A stretch of DNA of 64,000 nt from an uncultured Pseudodesulfovibrio sp. (GTDB lineage Bacteria > Desulfobacterota > Desulfovibrionia > Desulfovibrionales > Desulfovibrionaceae): positions 2,560,001 to 2,624,000 of the forward strand of contig NZ_OY761823.1 in NCBI RefSeq assembly GCF_963664965.1, read 5' to 3'. The translations under genes and the position numbers were made by a program. This document shows positions 43,438-52,068 of this stretch, in pieces. Below the pieces are notes generated by a model, which had not been told where the DNA came from, did not search any database, and worked only from the letters and a program-made list of their open reading frames with translations. The first letter of the stretch is position 1, and each line of letters begins with the position of its first letter.

Positions 43438-44733
43438 ATGGACGTAATAAAACTCGGCCTCGGCGGTTTCGGGACTGTCGGCTCCGGCCTCGCAAAGATT
43501 CTCGACATGAATGCGGACCGCATCGCAAAGCGGCTCGACAGAAAGATCGAGATAAAATCAGCGCTTGTCCGCGACCTGAACAAGAAACGCGCATTCGATC
43601 TCGGACCGAATGCAACGCTTACAGACAACCCCGACGAGCTTGTCAACGACCCCGAGGTCGACATCATTGTCGAACTCATGGGCGGACTTGATACCGCAAG
43701 AGACCTCATCCTCAAGGCGTTTGCCGCCGGAAAGCATGTGGTCACCGCCAACAAGCACCTTCTGGCAGAACACGGCCTGGAACTTTTCCAGGCCGCCAGA
43801 GAAAACAACGTCGGCCTCATGTTTGAGGCCAGTTGTGCCGGGGGCATTCCCATTGTTCAGACTCTCAAGGAAAGTCTCGCAGGTGACAAAGTCAACAACA
43901 TGCTCGGCATCATGAACGGGACGGCCAACTACATCCTGTCCGAAATGACGACCAAGGGCATGGACTTCAACACCGCTCTCGCCGACGCACAGGACCTCGG
44001 TTATGCCGAGGCGGACCCGACTTTCGATATTGAAGGTTTCGATACCGCACACAAGCTGTGCGTCCTTATCCGCATGGCCTATGGTGTCGACTATCCGCTG
44101 GAGGACATCCCTGTTCAGGGAATCACCGGCGTTACCCCGATGGACATCCAGTTCGCGCGCGAATTCGGTTACCGCATCAAGTTGCTCGCTCACGTCATGG
44201 ACGTTGACGGTCAGCTTGAAGCCGGCGTCCACCCGGCATTGGTACCGTACACCTATCTGATCGCCCGTGTCGGCGGAAACTACAACGCTATCCGGCTCAC
44301 AGGCAACGCTGTCGGCCCTGTCATGCTTCACGGACAGGGTGCGGGCGACCTGCCCACCGGCAGTGCCGTCCTCGCCGACATCATGCATCTGATCCGGCAC
44401 ATGAAGCAGGGAGTGACTCCGGACAATACCGGATTCGATGGGCTGGCCATTGAAAAGGCAAAAATACTGCCTCCGGAAGAATCCGAATCAAAATACTACT
44501 TCCGTTTCACCGTGGCCGATCGAACCGGCGTCATGGCGGCCATCACGAAATCCATGGCCACACACGGCGTTTCCATTGCACAGGCGGTCCAGAAAGGCGA
44601 AGCCGGTGCCGAAGGCGTCCCGCTCGTCATCATCACGCACGAGACCCGGGCAAAGGATGCAAATGCCATGATTGAAGAAGTGGACGCCATGGACTTCACA
44701 GTCGAGCCGTGCGTTAAATTCAGAATCCTCTAA
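43438..44733 (+). CDS. hom: Homoserine dehydrogenase
   Basis: The product is 431 residues. An N-terminal NAD(P)-binding motif (LGGFGTVGSGLA) leads to the catalytic domain with the E-A-S-C-A-G-G-I-P-I motif, the GIMNGTANYIL loop and the EADPTFDIEG...A.KL pattern. A C-terminal ACT domain (about 350-431) should bind threonine for feedback control. It reduces aspartate semialdehyde to homoserine, the branch step for threonine and methionine. AAGGGG precedes the ATG. The next gene, 13 bp on, encodes a PGM-like protein that may do the following step. Confidence 0.96.
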   Translation: MDVIKLGLGGFGTVGSGLAKILDMNADRIAKRLDRKIEIKSALVRDLNKKRAFDLGPNATLTDNPDELVNDPEVDIIVELMGGLDTARDLILKAFAAGKHVVTANKHLLAEHGLELFQAARENNVGLMFEASCAGGIPIVQTLKESLAGDKVNNMLGIMNGTANYILSEMTTKGMDFNTALADAQDLGYAEADPTFDIEGFDTAHKLCVLIRMAYGVDYPLEDIPVQGITGVTPMDIQFAREFGYRIKLLAHVMDVDGQLEAGVHPALVPYTYLIARVGGNYNAIRLTGNAVGPVMLHGQGAGDLPTGSAVLADIMHLIRHMKQGVTPDNTGFDGLAIEKAKILPPEESESKYYFRFTVADRTGVMAAITKSMATHGVSIAQAVQKGEAGAEGVPLVIITHETRAKDANAMIEEVDAMDFTVEPCVKFRIL

Positions 44734-44746
44734 CCGGGAATCCGGG

Positions 44747-45940
44747 ATGAAAACAGTATATCTCATAGCCGACGGAATGGGCGGCTGGCCGCTGGAAGAG
44801 CTTGGCGGCAAAACAACCATGGAAGCCGCAGTCACGCCAAACATGGACGAACTGGCAAAAACCGGCATCGTCGGCCGCGCACAGACCGTGCCGGAAGGCA
44901 TGCCGCCCGGTTCGGATGTGGCAAACATGGCCCTGCTCGGCTTTGATCCGGCAACATACCACACCGGACGCGGCCCCATTGAGGCAGCGGCGCAGGGGCT
45001 TGAGCTTGACCCGGACGACCTTGTCTGGCGGCTCAATCTCGTCACGGTTTCCAAGCTGAATATTGACGGTTTCATGCGGGACTATTCCTCCGGGCACATC
45101 TCCACGGACGTCTCACGACCTGTGGTAGAAGCCTTGCAGGAAAGACTCGGTAACGACACCTATACCTTCATCCCCGGCATCCAGTACAGGCACCTGCTCG
45201 TCCAGAAAGGCGGTGCTTTGACTGATGACGCCAAGCTGAACGTCAACCCGCCCCACGACATAACGGACAAACCCATCAAACTCGATCTGCGTGTTTTTTC
45301 CCGCAGCCCGTTTCTGTGGGACCTGATTTTCGAAGCCAAGGAAATCCTTGAAGATCGTGACGTGAACATGAGTATCGCAAATTCCATCTGGCCATGGGGT
45401 CAGGGACGTCCGCTCAATCTTCCGAATTTCAAGGAAACATTCGGCCTCGACGGTGCGGTTATCTCCGCTGTCGATCTCATCAAAGGGCTTGGTTTCGCAT
45501 CCGGCATGGAAGTCCTCGACGTGGAAGGAGCAACCGGCCTTCTCGAAACCAATTATGAAGGCAAAGTCGATGCCGCACTCAATTACCTCAAGGACAACGA
45601 CTTCGTATTTGTCCACCTTGAAGGTCCGGACGAATGCGGGCATGGCGGCGACGCCAGCGAAAAGGTCGAAGCGATCAGCCGATTCGACTCCCGAGTCGTC
45701 GCTCCCATGCGTGAAGCGCTCAAGGATGAAGAGGTAAACTGGATCATCACCTGTGATCATTTTACCCCTATTGCCGAACGGACGCACACCATGGACGCAG
45801 TACCGTTTATCATCAACAAACCGGGGTGCGAGGCTTCCGGCGTATCTGAATTCTCCGAAAAAACCGCCGATTCAACAGGTTTGAAATTGGAAAACGGATT
45901 TGAACTGCTCTCCTTCGCACTCAACAACGCCGGTAAATAA
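44747..45940 (+). CDS. PGM-like protein, probable alternative homoserine kinase
   Basis: The product is 397 residues of the cofactor-independent phosphoglycerate mutase (alkaline phosphatase) superfamily. It opens YLIADGMGGW (metal-binding Asp), keeps a Ser-containing GSDVANMALLGFDP motif (about 62-75), and ends with HLEGPDECGHGGD and ITCDHFTPI for the other metal ligands. One subfamily with this layout has been proposed to be a homoserine kinase because its genes sit with threonine-synthesis genes. Here it follows hom by 13 bp, and no standard thrB is present in this operon. That makes homoserine phosphorylation more likely than glycolysis. The ATG at 44747 is chosen because the conserved core begins there. 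Confidence 0.8.
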   Translation: MKTVYLIADGMGGWPLEELGGKTTMEAAVTPNMDELAKTGIVGRAQTVPEGMPPGSDVANMALLGFDPATYHTGRGPIEAAAQGLELDPDDLVWRLNLVTVSKLNIDGFMRDYSSGHISTDVSRPVVEALQERLGNDTYTFIPGIQYRHLLVQKGGALTDDAKLNVNPPHDITDKPIKLDLRVFSRSPFLWDLIFEAKEILEDRDVNMSIANSIWPWGQGRPLNLPNFKETFGLDGAVISAVDLIKGLGFASGMEVLDVEGATGLLETNYEGKVDAALNYLKDNDFVFVHLEGPDECGHGGDASEKVEAISRFDSRVVAPMREALKDEEVNWIITCDHFTPIAERTHTMDAVPFIINKPGCEASGVSEFSEKTADSTGLKLENGFELLSFALNNAGK

Positions 45941-45942
45941 TC

Positions 45943-46362
45943 ATGGTATCGAAAATCGAATTTCCACAAAACGACAGTTGGTATCACCATTTTGTCTCAT
46001 ACGGTGAAACTGACACCATGGGCGTTCTTTATTATGCGGAATATCTGCATCTTTTCGAACGCTCCCGCAGCCTGTTCATCCGTGAACGCGGCATGAGCTA
46101 TGCCGAAGTGGAAAAGCGAGGCATCATTCTGCCGGTACGTGAAGCTGGTTGCCGCTATCGTTCCCCGGTCCGGTTCGACGATGAGATCTATATTCACGTC
46201 GGTATCAGCCAGTGGAAACGGGCATCCATGACATTCGCATACGAAGTCTGGGACAAGGATAAATCTGTTCTCCACGCCACAGGAATGACGGAGCATGCAG
46301 CCGTTGGCCCCAACGGTAAACCGACCCGCGTTCCCGATTGGCTGAAAGATCTTTTCGAATAA
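45943..46362 (+). CDS. Hot-dog acyl-CoA thioesterase, YbgC-like
   Basis: The product is 139 residues. The family pattern ETDTMGVLYYAEYLHLFERSR (about 22-42, in pieces) includes the catalytic Asp of the YbgC/4-hydroxybenzoyl-CoA group; the rest is one hot-dog fold. Such enzymes hydrolyse acyl-CoA thioesters. YbgC genes often lie with tol-pal genes, but here it is 2 bp after the PGM-like gene. The substrate is unknown. Confidence 0.88.
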   Translation: MVSKIEFPQNDSWYHHFVSYGETDTMGVLYYAEYLHLFERSRSLFIRERGMSYAEVEKRGIILPVREAGCRYRSPVRFDDEIYIHVGISQWKRASMTFAYEVWDKDKSVLHATGMTEHAAVGPNGKPTRVPDWLKDLFE

Positions 46363-46403
46363 ACACCATTTTTTCTCATCTTCAACATTCATAGAGCGTA
46401 TCA

Positions 46404-47192
46404 ATGTTCATTGACGTACATACTCACGCCTTTCATCCGAAAATCGCACACAAGGTCGTGGATCAACTGGAAAATCATTACTCCATATCCCCTGTCGGAA
46501 ACGGACAGCTGGAAGATTTGACTGAACGTCTGGACCGAGCTGGTATCGACAAGGCCGTTGTCCTTGCTGCCGCCACTTCCGGCGATCAGGTTATTCCGGC
46601 AAACAACTGGGCTATTCACATCAAGGAAACATATCCTTCGCTCATTCCGTTCGGAACAATCCATCCGGATTTCGACCGACTGGAAAGTGAATTGGATCGC
46701 CTGCAAAAAAACAACATCACCGGCCTGAAATTTCATCCCGACTTTCAAGGATTTCGGATGGATGACCCTGCCCTGTATGAAATAATGGAAATGATGGCCG
46801 ACCGATTCATCTGCCTCTTCCATGTCGGCGATACCCTTCCGCCCGAAGAAAATCCGTCCTGCCCGAAAAAACTGGCAAAATTGCACCGGGCATTCCCGAA
46901 TACCCCTATCATAGCGGCGCACATGGGCGGCTACAGACAATGGGAATATTCTCTGGAGCACCTCGCGGACACAAACGTGTATGTCGATTCATCCAGCGTC
47001 ATGGACTTTGTTGATGATTCGCTTTTGAAACAGCTTTTTGATTCTTTTGGCAGTGACCGGACTCTCTTCGGCAGCGATTATCCCTTGTACGATCCAGCTT
47101 CCGAAATCGATCGTCTGAAATCCCGTCTGCATCTTTCGGAAACTGCGTTGGAATCACTTCTCAACAACGCATCACATCTCTTATGCTCTTAA
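46404..47192 (+). CDS. Amidohydrolase-type metal-dependent hydrolase
   Basis: The product is 262 residues with a TIM-barrel design. Metal-site motifs are in order: FIDVHTHAFHP (HxH) at the start, GLKFHPDFQGF in the middle, IIAAHMGG, and LFGSDYPLYDP (catalytic Asp) near the end. This is the amidohydrolase-2 group (ACMSD, 2-pyrone-4,6-dicarboxylate hydrolase and many unknowns), which hydrolyse or decarboxylate small acids. The start lies 41 bp after the thioesterase gene with a weak ribosome site. Substrate unknown. Confidence 0.85.
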   Translation: MFIDVHTHAFHPKIAHKVVDQLENHYSISPVGNGQLEDLTERLDRAGIDKAVVLAAATSGDQVIPANNWAIHIKETYPSLIPFGTIHPDFDRLESELDRLQKNNITGLKFHPDFQGFRMDDPALYEIMEMMADRFICLFHVGDTLPPEENPSCPKKLAKLHRAFPNTPIIAAHMGGYRQWEYSLEHLADTNVYVDSSSVMDFVDDSLLKQLFDSFGSDRTLFGSDYPLYDPASEIDRLKSRLHLSETALESLLNNASHLLCS

Positions 47193-47279
47193 TATCGTTT
47201 TGATAAATTCCTATGGAATAAACCGAAAAAACAGAGTATAGAAACTGCAATCGTGTGCAACTCCAACAAGAGGAACGAA

Positions 47280-47504
47280 ATGCTGAGAAGAATCACATTG
47301 GCACTGTCATTCTGCCTCATCCTTGCTCTGGCAGCGTGCGGAACCAAGACCTATCAGGTCACCACGAAATCAGGTCAGACCTACACCGCGAATGGCTCAC
47401 TGGATTATGACGTCAAGTCAGAAACCTACAAATTCAAAAACGAGAAAGGCAAAGAAATCATTCTCAATCAAAAAGACATCCAAGTCATTCAGGAAAGCGA
47501 ATAA
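47280..47504 (+). CDS. YgdI/YgdR-type small lipoprotein
   Basis: The product is 74 residues from the ATG at 47280, with GAGGAACG just upstream. A signal peptide with lipobox Ala-Ala-Cys (Cys20) is followed by a small SH3-like beta-barrel: YQVTTKSGQTY, TYKFKNEKGKEI and the closing I-x-x-I-Q-E. Members are anchored in the envelope and their role is unknown. It ends directly before a strong terminator. Confidence 0.85.
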   Translation: MLRRITLALSFCLILALAACGTKTYQVTTKSGQTYTANGSLDYDVKSETYKFKNEKGKEIILNQKDIQVIQESE

Positions 47505-47507
47505 AAT

Positions 47508-47532
47508 AAAAGCCCCGCCAAGCGGGGCTTTT
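47508..47532. terminator. Terminator between the small lipoprotein and dgt genes
   Basis: An 11-bp stem AAAAGCCCCGC/GCGGGGCTTTT (47508-47518 with 47522-47532) has a 3-nt loop. It serves both convergent genes. Confidence 0.9.
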
Positions 47533-47539
47533 GTTTTAA

Positions 47540-48814
47540 TCAAATCAAATCCAGAATCGAGCCGAAATCCGGATCGAAAAGTCGTTTATACGTTCTGACA
47601 ACAAATCCATCTGTCATCCCGGACAGATAATCACAAAGCATCCGCTTCCTCCGCTCTTGATCCATTTCCAAAAGAGCAGAATGGTAGTGTGCAGGCAAGA
47701 GCTGGAAATCAGCCGTATCCCCTTTGGCATATTCGGAATCCATCACCTCGAACAGTTGGCGGAGAATCCGGCCTCCCTTGAACTCGACCTGATGCACCTG
47801 TGGCGTATGAAAGACCAACGCCACTGCAAGTTTTTTCAAGAGATTGCAAAGCAGTCTGCTCTCTTCGACGACCTCTATGTCATAAAGGTAACGATTCGTT
47901 TTTTCGGCAAACGGATTGTCTCGCTTGACGAGCGATGTCGCATGGATGAACTCTCCAATTCGACGAGCGAGAAAGGAACTGAACGTATCATCCTGAATGG
48001 CCGAACACAGCGACTCAAGGAACTCAGTATCGCTCCCGGTAATCTCCTTGTCCTTTACATCAATCCAGTTACGAACCTTCTTTACTGTAATAAATCCGGC
48101 ACGAATGCCATCATCGAGATCGTGAATGGAATAGGCAATGTCATCAGCCCAATCCATTATCCGGCACTCTACCGATTTGAAACCATTGAGTTCCTTTTCA
48201 GTTTCAAAACACTCAGAGAAGGCAACGTCCGGGCTGACGAAACGCAGAACTTCTTCCTGAAAATCATAAATGAAATGATTCTTTTTGGCCTCGGATGCAC
48301 TGAACAAAATCTTGTATTTCAGCATGCCGTCCAAAAAGGCCCGGGTCGGATTCATCCCCGACCAAGTGGATCCCTTGCGATAGAACAGGTCAACCAGAAT
48401 ACGGAGATTTTGAGCATTCCCCTCAAATCCGCCGGCTTCAAGCATCATCTCGTTGAGCACACGTTCACCGGCATGTCCAAAGGACGGATGCCCGATATCA
48501 TGAGCCAGACAGATGGATTCAACCAAATCCTGATCTATATGAAAACCATCGCCAAGCTCAGGTGCAGTCCGATTCAGGTGATTAACAATGGATCGTCCGA
48601 TCTGTGAGACCTCAATGGAATGCGTCAGGCGCGTGCGGTAAAAATCAAATTCACCGGACAGGAAAACCTGCGTCTTTGATTGCAGCCTGCGAAAAGCCGG
48701 TGAGTAGATGATACGATCCCGGTCCACCTCAAACGGAGTGCGCCCTTTCTGATGCTTGGCCTGCCCCTGTCCGATGGACTCGAAGTCATATGCCGAATAA
48801 AAACAGTTTTTCAC
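47540..48814 (-). CDS. dGTPase-family HD phosphohydrolase
   Basis: The product is 424 residues. The start (QGQAKHQKGRTPFEVDRDRIIYSPAFRRLQSKTQV, in part) is typical of deoxyguanosine triphosphate triphosphohydrolases. HD-domain metal ligands are RLTHSIEVSQIGRSI, LAHDIGHPSFGH and the later DWADDIAYSIHD. Dgt proteins split dNTPs into the nucleoside and triphosphate, which balances the dNTP pool. Some members also take part in phage resistance, but nothing here points to that. Single gene, with terminators on both sides. Confidence 0.92.
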   Translation of the reverse strand: MKNCFYSAYDFESIGQGQAKHQKGRTPFEVDRDRIIYSPAFRRLQSKTQVFLSGEFDFYRTRLTHSIEVSQIGRSIVNHLNRTAPELGDGFHIDQDLVESICLAHDIGHPSFGHAGERVLNEMMLEAGGFEGNAQNLRILVDLFYRKGSTWSGMNPTRAFLDGMLKYKILFSASEAKKNHFIYDFQEEVLRFVSPDVAFSECFETEKELNGFKSVECRIMDWADDIAYSIHDLDDGIRAGFITVKKVRNWIDVKDKEITGSDTEFLESLCSAIQDDTFSSFLARRIGEFIHATSLVKRDNPFAEKTNRYLYDIEVVEESRLLCNLLKKLAVALVFHTPQVHQVEFKGGRILRQLFEVMDSEYAKGDTADFQLLPAHYHSALLEMDQERRKRMLCDYLSGMTDGFVVRTYKRLFDPDFGSILDLI

Positions 48815-48863
48815 GGTTCCCCCTTGTTCATAGAAAGACGTACTGTGAACCGCAGCGAAAGAA

Positions 48864-48898
48864 AAGCCCCTTCCATCATGATTCGATGGAAGGGGCTT
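48864..48898 (-). terminator. Terminator after the amino-acid ABC permease gene
   Basis: A perfect 14-bp stem (48864-48877 with 48885-48898) stands between the permease end and the dgt start, with AAAAG before it giving a T-run on the reverse strand. Confidence 0.85.
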
Positions 48899-48921
48899 GT
48901 TTTATTCGTATTCAGATCGAA

Positions 48922-49632
48922 TTATCCTAGATCCGGAGCCTTGCCTGCATTGGCCCGTGCTCCACTGCCCGAAGACAGCTTCCGCTCCAATGCATTGAAA
49001 AGGCGCGAGAACGAGAATGTCAGTGTCAGGTAGATGCAACCAGCTCCGACCAGGAACGGCACATAGGTGTAGTACTTCGCACCAAGGACCTTGGCGGAGT
49101 ACATCAGCTCTGCAACGCCAATGGTGGAGATGAGCGAAGAATCCTTCAGCAGAACGACCAGTTCGTTTGCGAGAGGCGGAATCATTCGCCTCAACGCCTG
49201 AGGCAGAATCACATAGATCATGGACTGCGTATGACTCAACCCACTGCTGCGGGCCGCCTCCATCTGTCCCTTGTTAATGGACTGGATACCTGCACGAATA
49301 ATCTCCGCATTGTATGCACCGCTATTGATACCAAGGGCGATAATACCGGTAATCAACGGATCAGGCGAAATGCCTTCACCGGTAATCATCATGTAAATTT
49401 GCGGAAATCCGAGGTAGAAAAAGAAAATCTGCAAAAGCATCGGAGTACCGCGAATAACCTGAATGTAGGCATCCGCAAAAATCCGAATATACAACCGACG
49501 ACTGATGCGGCATGTTCCCGCAATAATTCCCAGAAACAGGCCGAGAGCGAGTGCGCCGAAAGTCACCTCAAGAGTGGCGGTCGCCCCCCTGAGCAGCATA
49601 TCGTAATGTTTAAAGACGAGAGAAAAATCCAC
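48922..49632 (-). CDS. Polar amino acid ABC transporter permease
   Basis: The product is 236 residues with about five membrane segments. The His/Glu/Gln permease signature is present: TLEVTFGALALGLFLG at the start, then the 'RGTPMLLQIFFFY' element and the EAA loop EAARSSGLSHTQSMIYVILPQA. It should pair with the binding protein encoded upstream (49694-50455) to import an amino acid. The expected ATPase gene (GlnQ type) does not follow; the next gene is dgt beyond a terminator. The transporter must use an ATPase encoded elsewhere. Confidence 0.93.
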   Translation of the reverse strand: MDFSLVFKHYDMLLRGATATLEVTFGALALGLFLGIIAGTCRISRRLYIRIFADAYIQVIRGTPMLLQIFFFYLGFPQIYMMITGEGISPDPLITGIIALGINSGAYNAEIIRAGIQSINKGQMEAARSSGLSHTQSMIYVILPQALRRMIPPLANELVVLLKDSSLISTIGVAELMYSAKVLGAKYYTYVPFLVGAGCIYLTLTFSFSRLFNALERKLSSGSGARANAGKAPDLG

Positions 49633-49655
49633 AACCCGCTCCTAAAAATGAAAAT

Positions 49656-49683
49656 ACCGGGAGAAGCACAGACTTCTCCCGGT
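49656..49683 (-). terminator. Intercistronic hairpin between binding-protein and permease genes
   Basis: A perfect 11-bp stem (49656-49666 with 49673-49683), with 6-nt loop, sits 11 bp past the binding-protein gene and 24 bp before the permease gene. It lacks a long T-run. Hairpins in this place often slow RNA decay or end part of the transcripts, so that more binding protein than permease is made. Confidence 0.65.
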
Positions 49684-49693
49684 GTTACTTATA

Positions 49694-50455
49694 TTAGAGA
49701 TTCCACTTCTTGACGATCTTGTCGTATGTGCCTTCTTTCTTGACTTCATCAAGTGCCTTGTTCAGGGCATTGAGGAAATCAGTGTTGGCCTTACGGGAAA
49801 TGATTGCCAGTTCTTCAAATGCCAGCGGCTCGCCAGCACGCTTGAAAGTGCCTTTCTTGACGAATTCGTCAGCAACGGAAATATCGGCGACAACAGCGTC
49901 GGCAGCCTTGTTGTGAAGCATCATGAAAGCGATGTTGTAAGTCTCGGGCTTGACAACCTGAGCGCCCTCGATCTTGTCAGCCTGCTGTTCACCGGTGGTG
50001 CCGAGCTGCACTGCGATCTTCTTACCCTTGAGGTCCGCAGGGCCGGTGATATCGGAATCGGAACGGACAACGAGGACCTGACCACTGGAAAAATACGCAT
50101 TGGAGAAGCTGACCTGCTTGGCACGATCAGGGGTAACGCTGAATCCGGACATGCCCATGTCAACCTGACCGCTCTGGACGGCAGTGACGATTGCGGAAAA
50201 TTCCATGGTGACCCACTTGACCTTGAGGCCCATCTTTTCGGTCATGGCGTTCAGGAGATCGATATCAAAGCCGACACGTTCACCATTGTCGCCAATGGAT
50301 TCGAACGGCGGATAGTCCGGGCTGTTGCCAACGGTGATAACGCCTTTTTCCTTGATTTTTTCAAGGGTGGTGCCTGCAAATGCAGAACCGACACAGAGAC
50401 TCAGGAGCAATGCGAGAGCCGCAACTACGGTGAGATTGAACTTGTTGAACTTCAT
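49694..50455 (-). CDS. Amino acid ABC transporter substrate-binding protein
   Basis: The product is 253 residues. A signal peptide (cut near Ala27) precedes a family 3 solute-binding fold. Motifs: the opening GVITVGNSPDYPPFE, 'VGFDIDLLNAMTEKMGLKVKW' split across 60-80, the ligand Arg region DMGMSGFSVTPDRAKQVSFS, and a closing KIVKKWNL. It binds a polar amino acid in the periplasm and delivers it to the permease encoded next. Specificity is not evident. Confidence 0.93.
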   Translation of the reverse strand: MKFNKFNLTVVAALALLLSLCVGSAFAGTTLEKIKEKGVITVGNSPDYPPFESIGDNGERVGFDIDLLNAMTEKMGLKVKWVTMEFSAIVTAVQSGQVDMGMSGFSVTPDRAKQVSFSNAYFSSGQVLVVRSDSDITGPADLKGKKIAVQLGTTGEQQADKIEGAQVVKPETYNIAFMMLHNKAADAVVADISVADEFVKKGTFKRAGEPLAFEELAIISRKANTDFLNALNKALDEVKKEGTYDKIVKKWNL

Positions 50456-50528
50456 ATCCTTTCTCCTTAAATTGAATGGGGTTACTTCAAGCTGTATTCA
50501 GCTTGAAACAAAATTTATACCTATAGGG

Positions 50529-52064
50529 TTAATCCGTGACCCCCGCCATGAGCGGTCCGATTTTACCTGGGGTTTCAGCATCTGATGTGGACAACAGGCC
50601 AAGTATCTGCCCCCTGTAGATGACGGCGATACGATCAGCCAATTGCAGCGCCTCATTGAGGTCGCCGGTCACCAGCAGGACTCCCGCCATTTCGCGAGCG
50701 GCGAGCAGTCGTTTCCAGACCTCTTCCGTCGCCGAGACATCAAGTCCCTGTGTCGGCTGTTCCGCAACGATAAACCGGGGTTCCCGGTACAGTTCCCGGG
50801 CAAGAACCGCTTTTTGCAGATTGCCGCCGGACAACTGCCACGCAAGTGCATGAATGCGGCCCGGACGGATATCGAATTTCTCGATCAGGTCAATGGTGTC
50901 CTTTTCGGCGCGCTTTTTGTCAAGCAGCAATCCCTTGGCAAACCCCTTGCGTGTTGTCAGCAAAAGATTGTCCACAAGATTCTGATTTCGTAGTGTAGCC
51001 AGTCCGAGCCGATCTTCAGGGATATAGCACATGGACCGATTCCACGTGGATTCTGCAAAAAACTTCCGCCACGGATGCCCCATGATAAAAACGGTGTCGA
51101 GCGGTGGTTTGGTCAAACCCGTCACAGCCTCGACCAAAGCTTTCTGTCCGTTTCCGGCAACGCCGACAACAGCAACGACTTCACCTTGACGTACCTCGAG
51201 ATCGACACCATGCAGTCCCAGTCCGGTCAAATTCTTGACTTCAAGGACGGTGTCGCCGACCTCGGCAGGCTCACGATCGACCTCAAGCAAGACTTCCTTA
51301 CCGACCATGCGGGACGCCAGATCAGCCTTGGATTCGATGGCAGCAGGATCAAGTTCTCCCTCGATTCTGCCCCGGCGCAGGATGGCAATCTCGTCAGCAA
51401 AAGCAATCACTTCCTCAAGCTTATGACTGATGAAAATGATCGATTTACCCTGTTCAGTCATACGCCAAAGCGCTTCGAACAGCTTGTTGGTCTCTTCGGG
51501 AGTCAGCACTGCCGTCGGTTCGTCAAAAATGAGAATTCGACTTTCCCGGTACAGCAGCTTGAGAATTTCAACGACCTGCCGTTCGCCCATGGACAAATCA
51601 CAGACATAGGCACCGGGATCAATCTCAAGACCGTAGGCGTCGGCGAGTTCACCAACCCGCTTTTGCATCTCACGAGGAGAAACGAAAAATTTTCCTTCCT
51701 GACCAAGCAGGACATTCTCGGCAACAGTCATCGAATCAACAAGCATGAAATGCTGATACACCATGCCGATTCCGGCTTCGATGGCATCTTTGGATGAAGC
51801 AAACTTGACCGGCTTTCCGTCCACCTCGATATGACCGTCATCCGGCTGATACCGGCCGGCGAGCATGCTCATCATGGTTGACTTGCCCGCACCGTTTTCA
51901 CCGAGCAGGGCCTTGATTCGTCCGGGATACACGTCCAACGTGATCGAATCATTGGCGACAACTTTGCCGAAACGTTTGGTCAGCCCCTTCAAGCTGACGA
52001 CCGGCTGTACGCCTTCCGGCAAGGATCGCACACCGGCGGGACGAGCAAATTTCAATTCAGACAT
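50529..52064 (-). CDS. Nucleoside/BMP-type ABC transporter ATPase
   Basis: The product is about 511 residues from the ATG at 52064, with TAGGA just upstream; the frame extends further but without a site. Two ABC domains are joined. The first is complete: GENGAGKST, LSMGERQVVEIL and ILIFDEPTAVLTPEE. The second has a weak Walker A (GVAGNGQKAL) but a good signature (QLSGGNLQKAVLAREL), as is usual in sugar/nucleoside importers like RbsA. It powers the two permeases encoded just upstream. The order here is binding protein, permease, permease, ATPase. Confidence 0.93.
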   Translation of the reverse strand: MSELKFARPAGVRSLPEGVQPVVSLKGLTKRFGKVVANDSITLDVYPGRIKALLGENGAGKSTMMSMLAGRYQPDDGHIEVDGKPVKFASSKDAIEAGIGMVYQHFMLVDSMTVAENVLLGQEGKFFVSPREMQKRVGELADAYGLEIDPGAYVCDLSMGERQVVEILKLLYRESRILIFDEPTAVLTPEETNKLFEALWRMTEQGKSIIFISHKLEEVIAFADEIAILRRGRIEGELDPAAIESKADLASRMVGKEVLLEVDREPAEVGDTVLEVKNLTGLGLHGVDLEVRQGEVVAVVGVAGNGQKALVEAVTGLTKPPLDTVFIMGHPWRKFFAESTWNRSMCYIPEDRLGLATLRNQNLVDNLLLTTRKGFAKGLLLDKKRAEKDTIDLIEKFDIRPGRIHALAWQLSGGNLQKAVLARELYREPRFIVAEQPTQGLDVSATEEVWKRLLAAREMAGVLLVTGDLNEALQLADRIAVIYRGQILGLLSTSDAETPGKIGPLMAGVTD

Positions 52065-52068
52065 ATTC

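Noticed and set aside
47540-48814. dGTPase-family gene as an anti-phage defence gene
   Set aside because: Some relatives act against phages, but this gene is in ordinary core context between terminators, with no defence partners.
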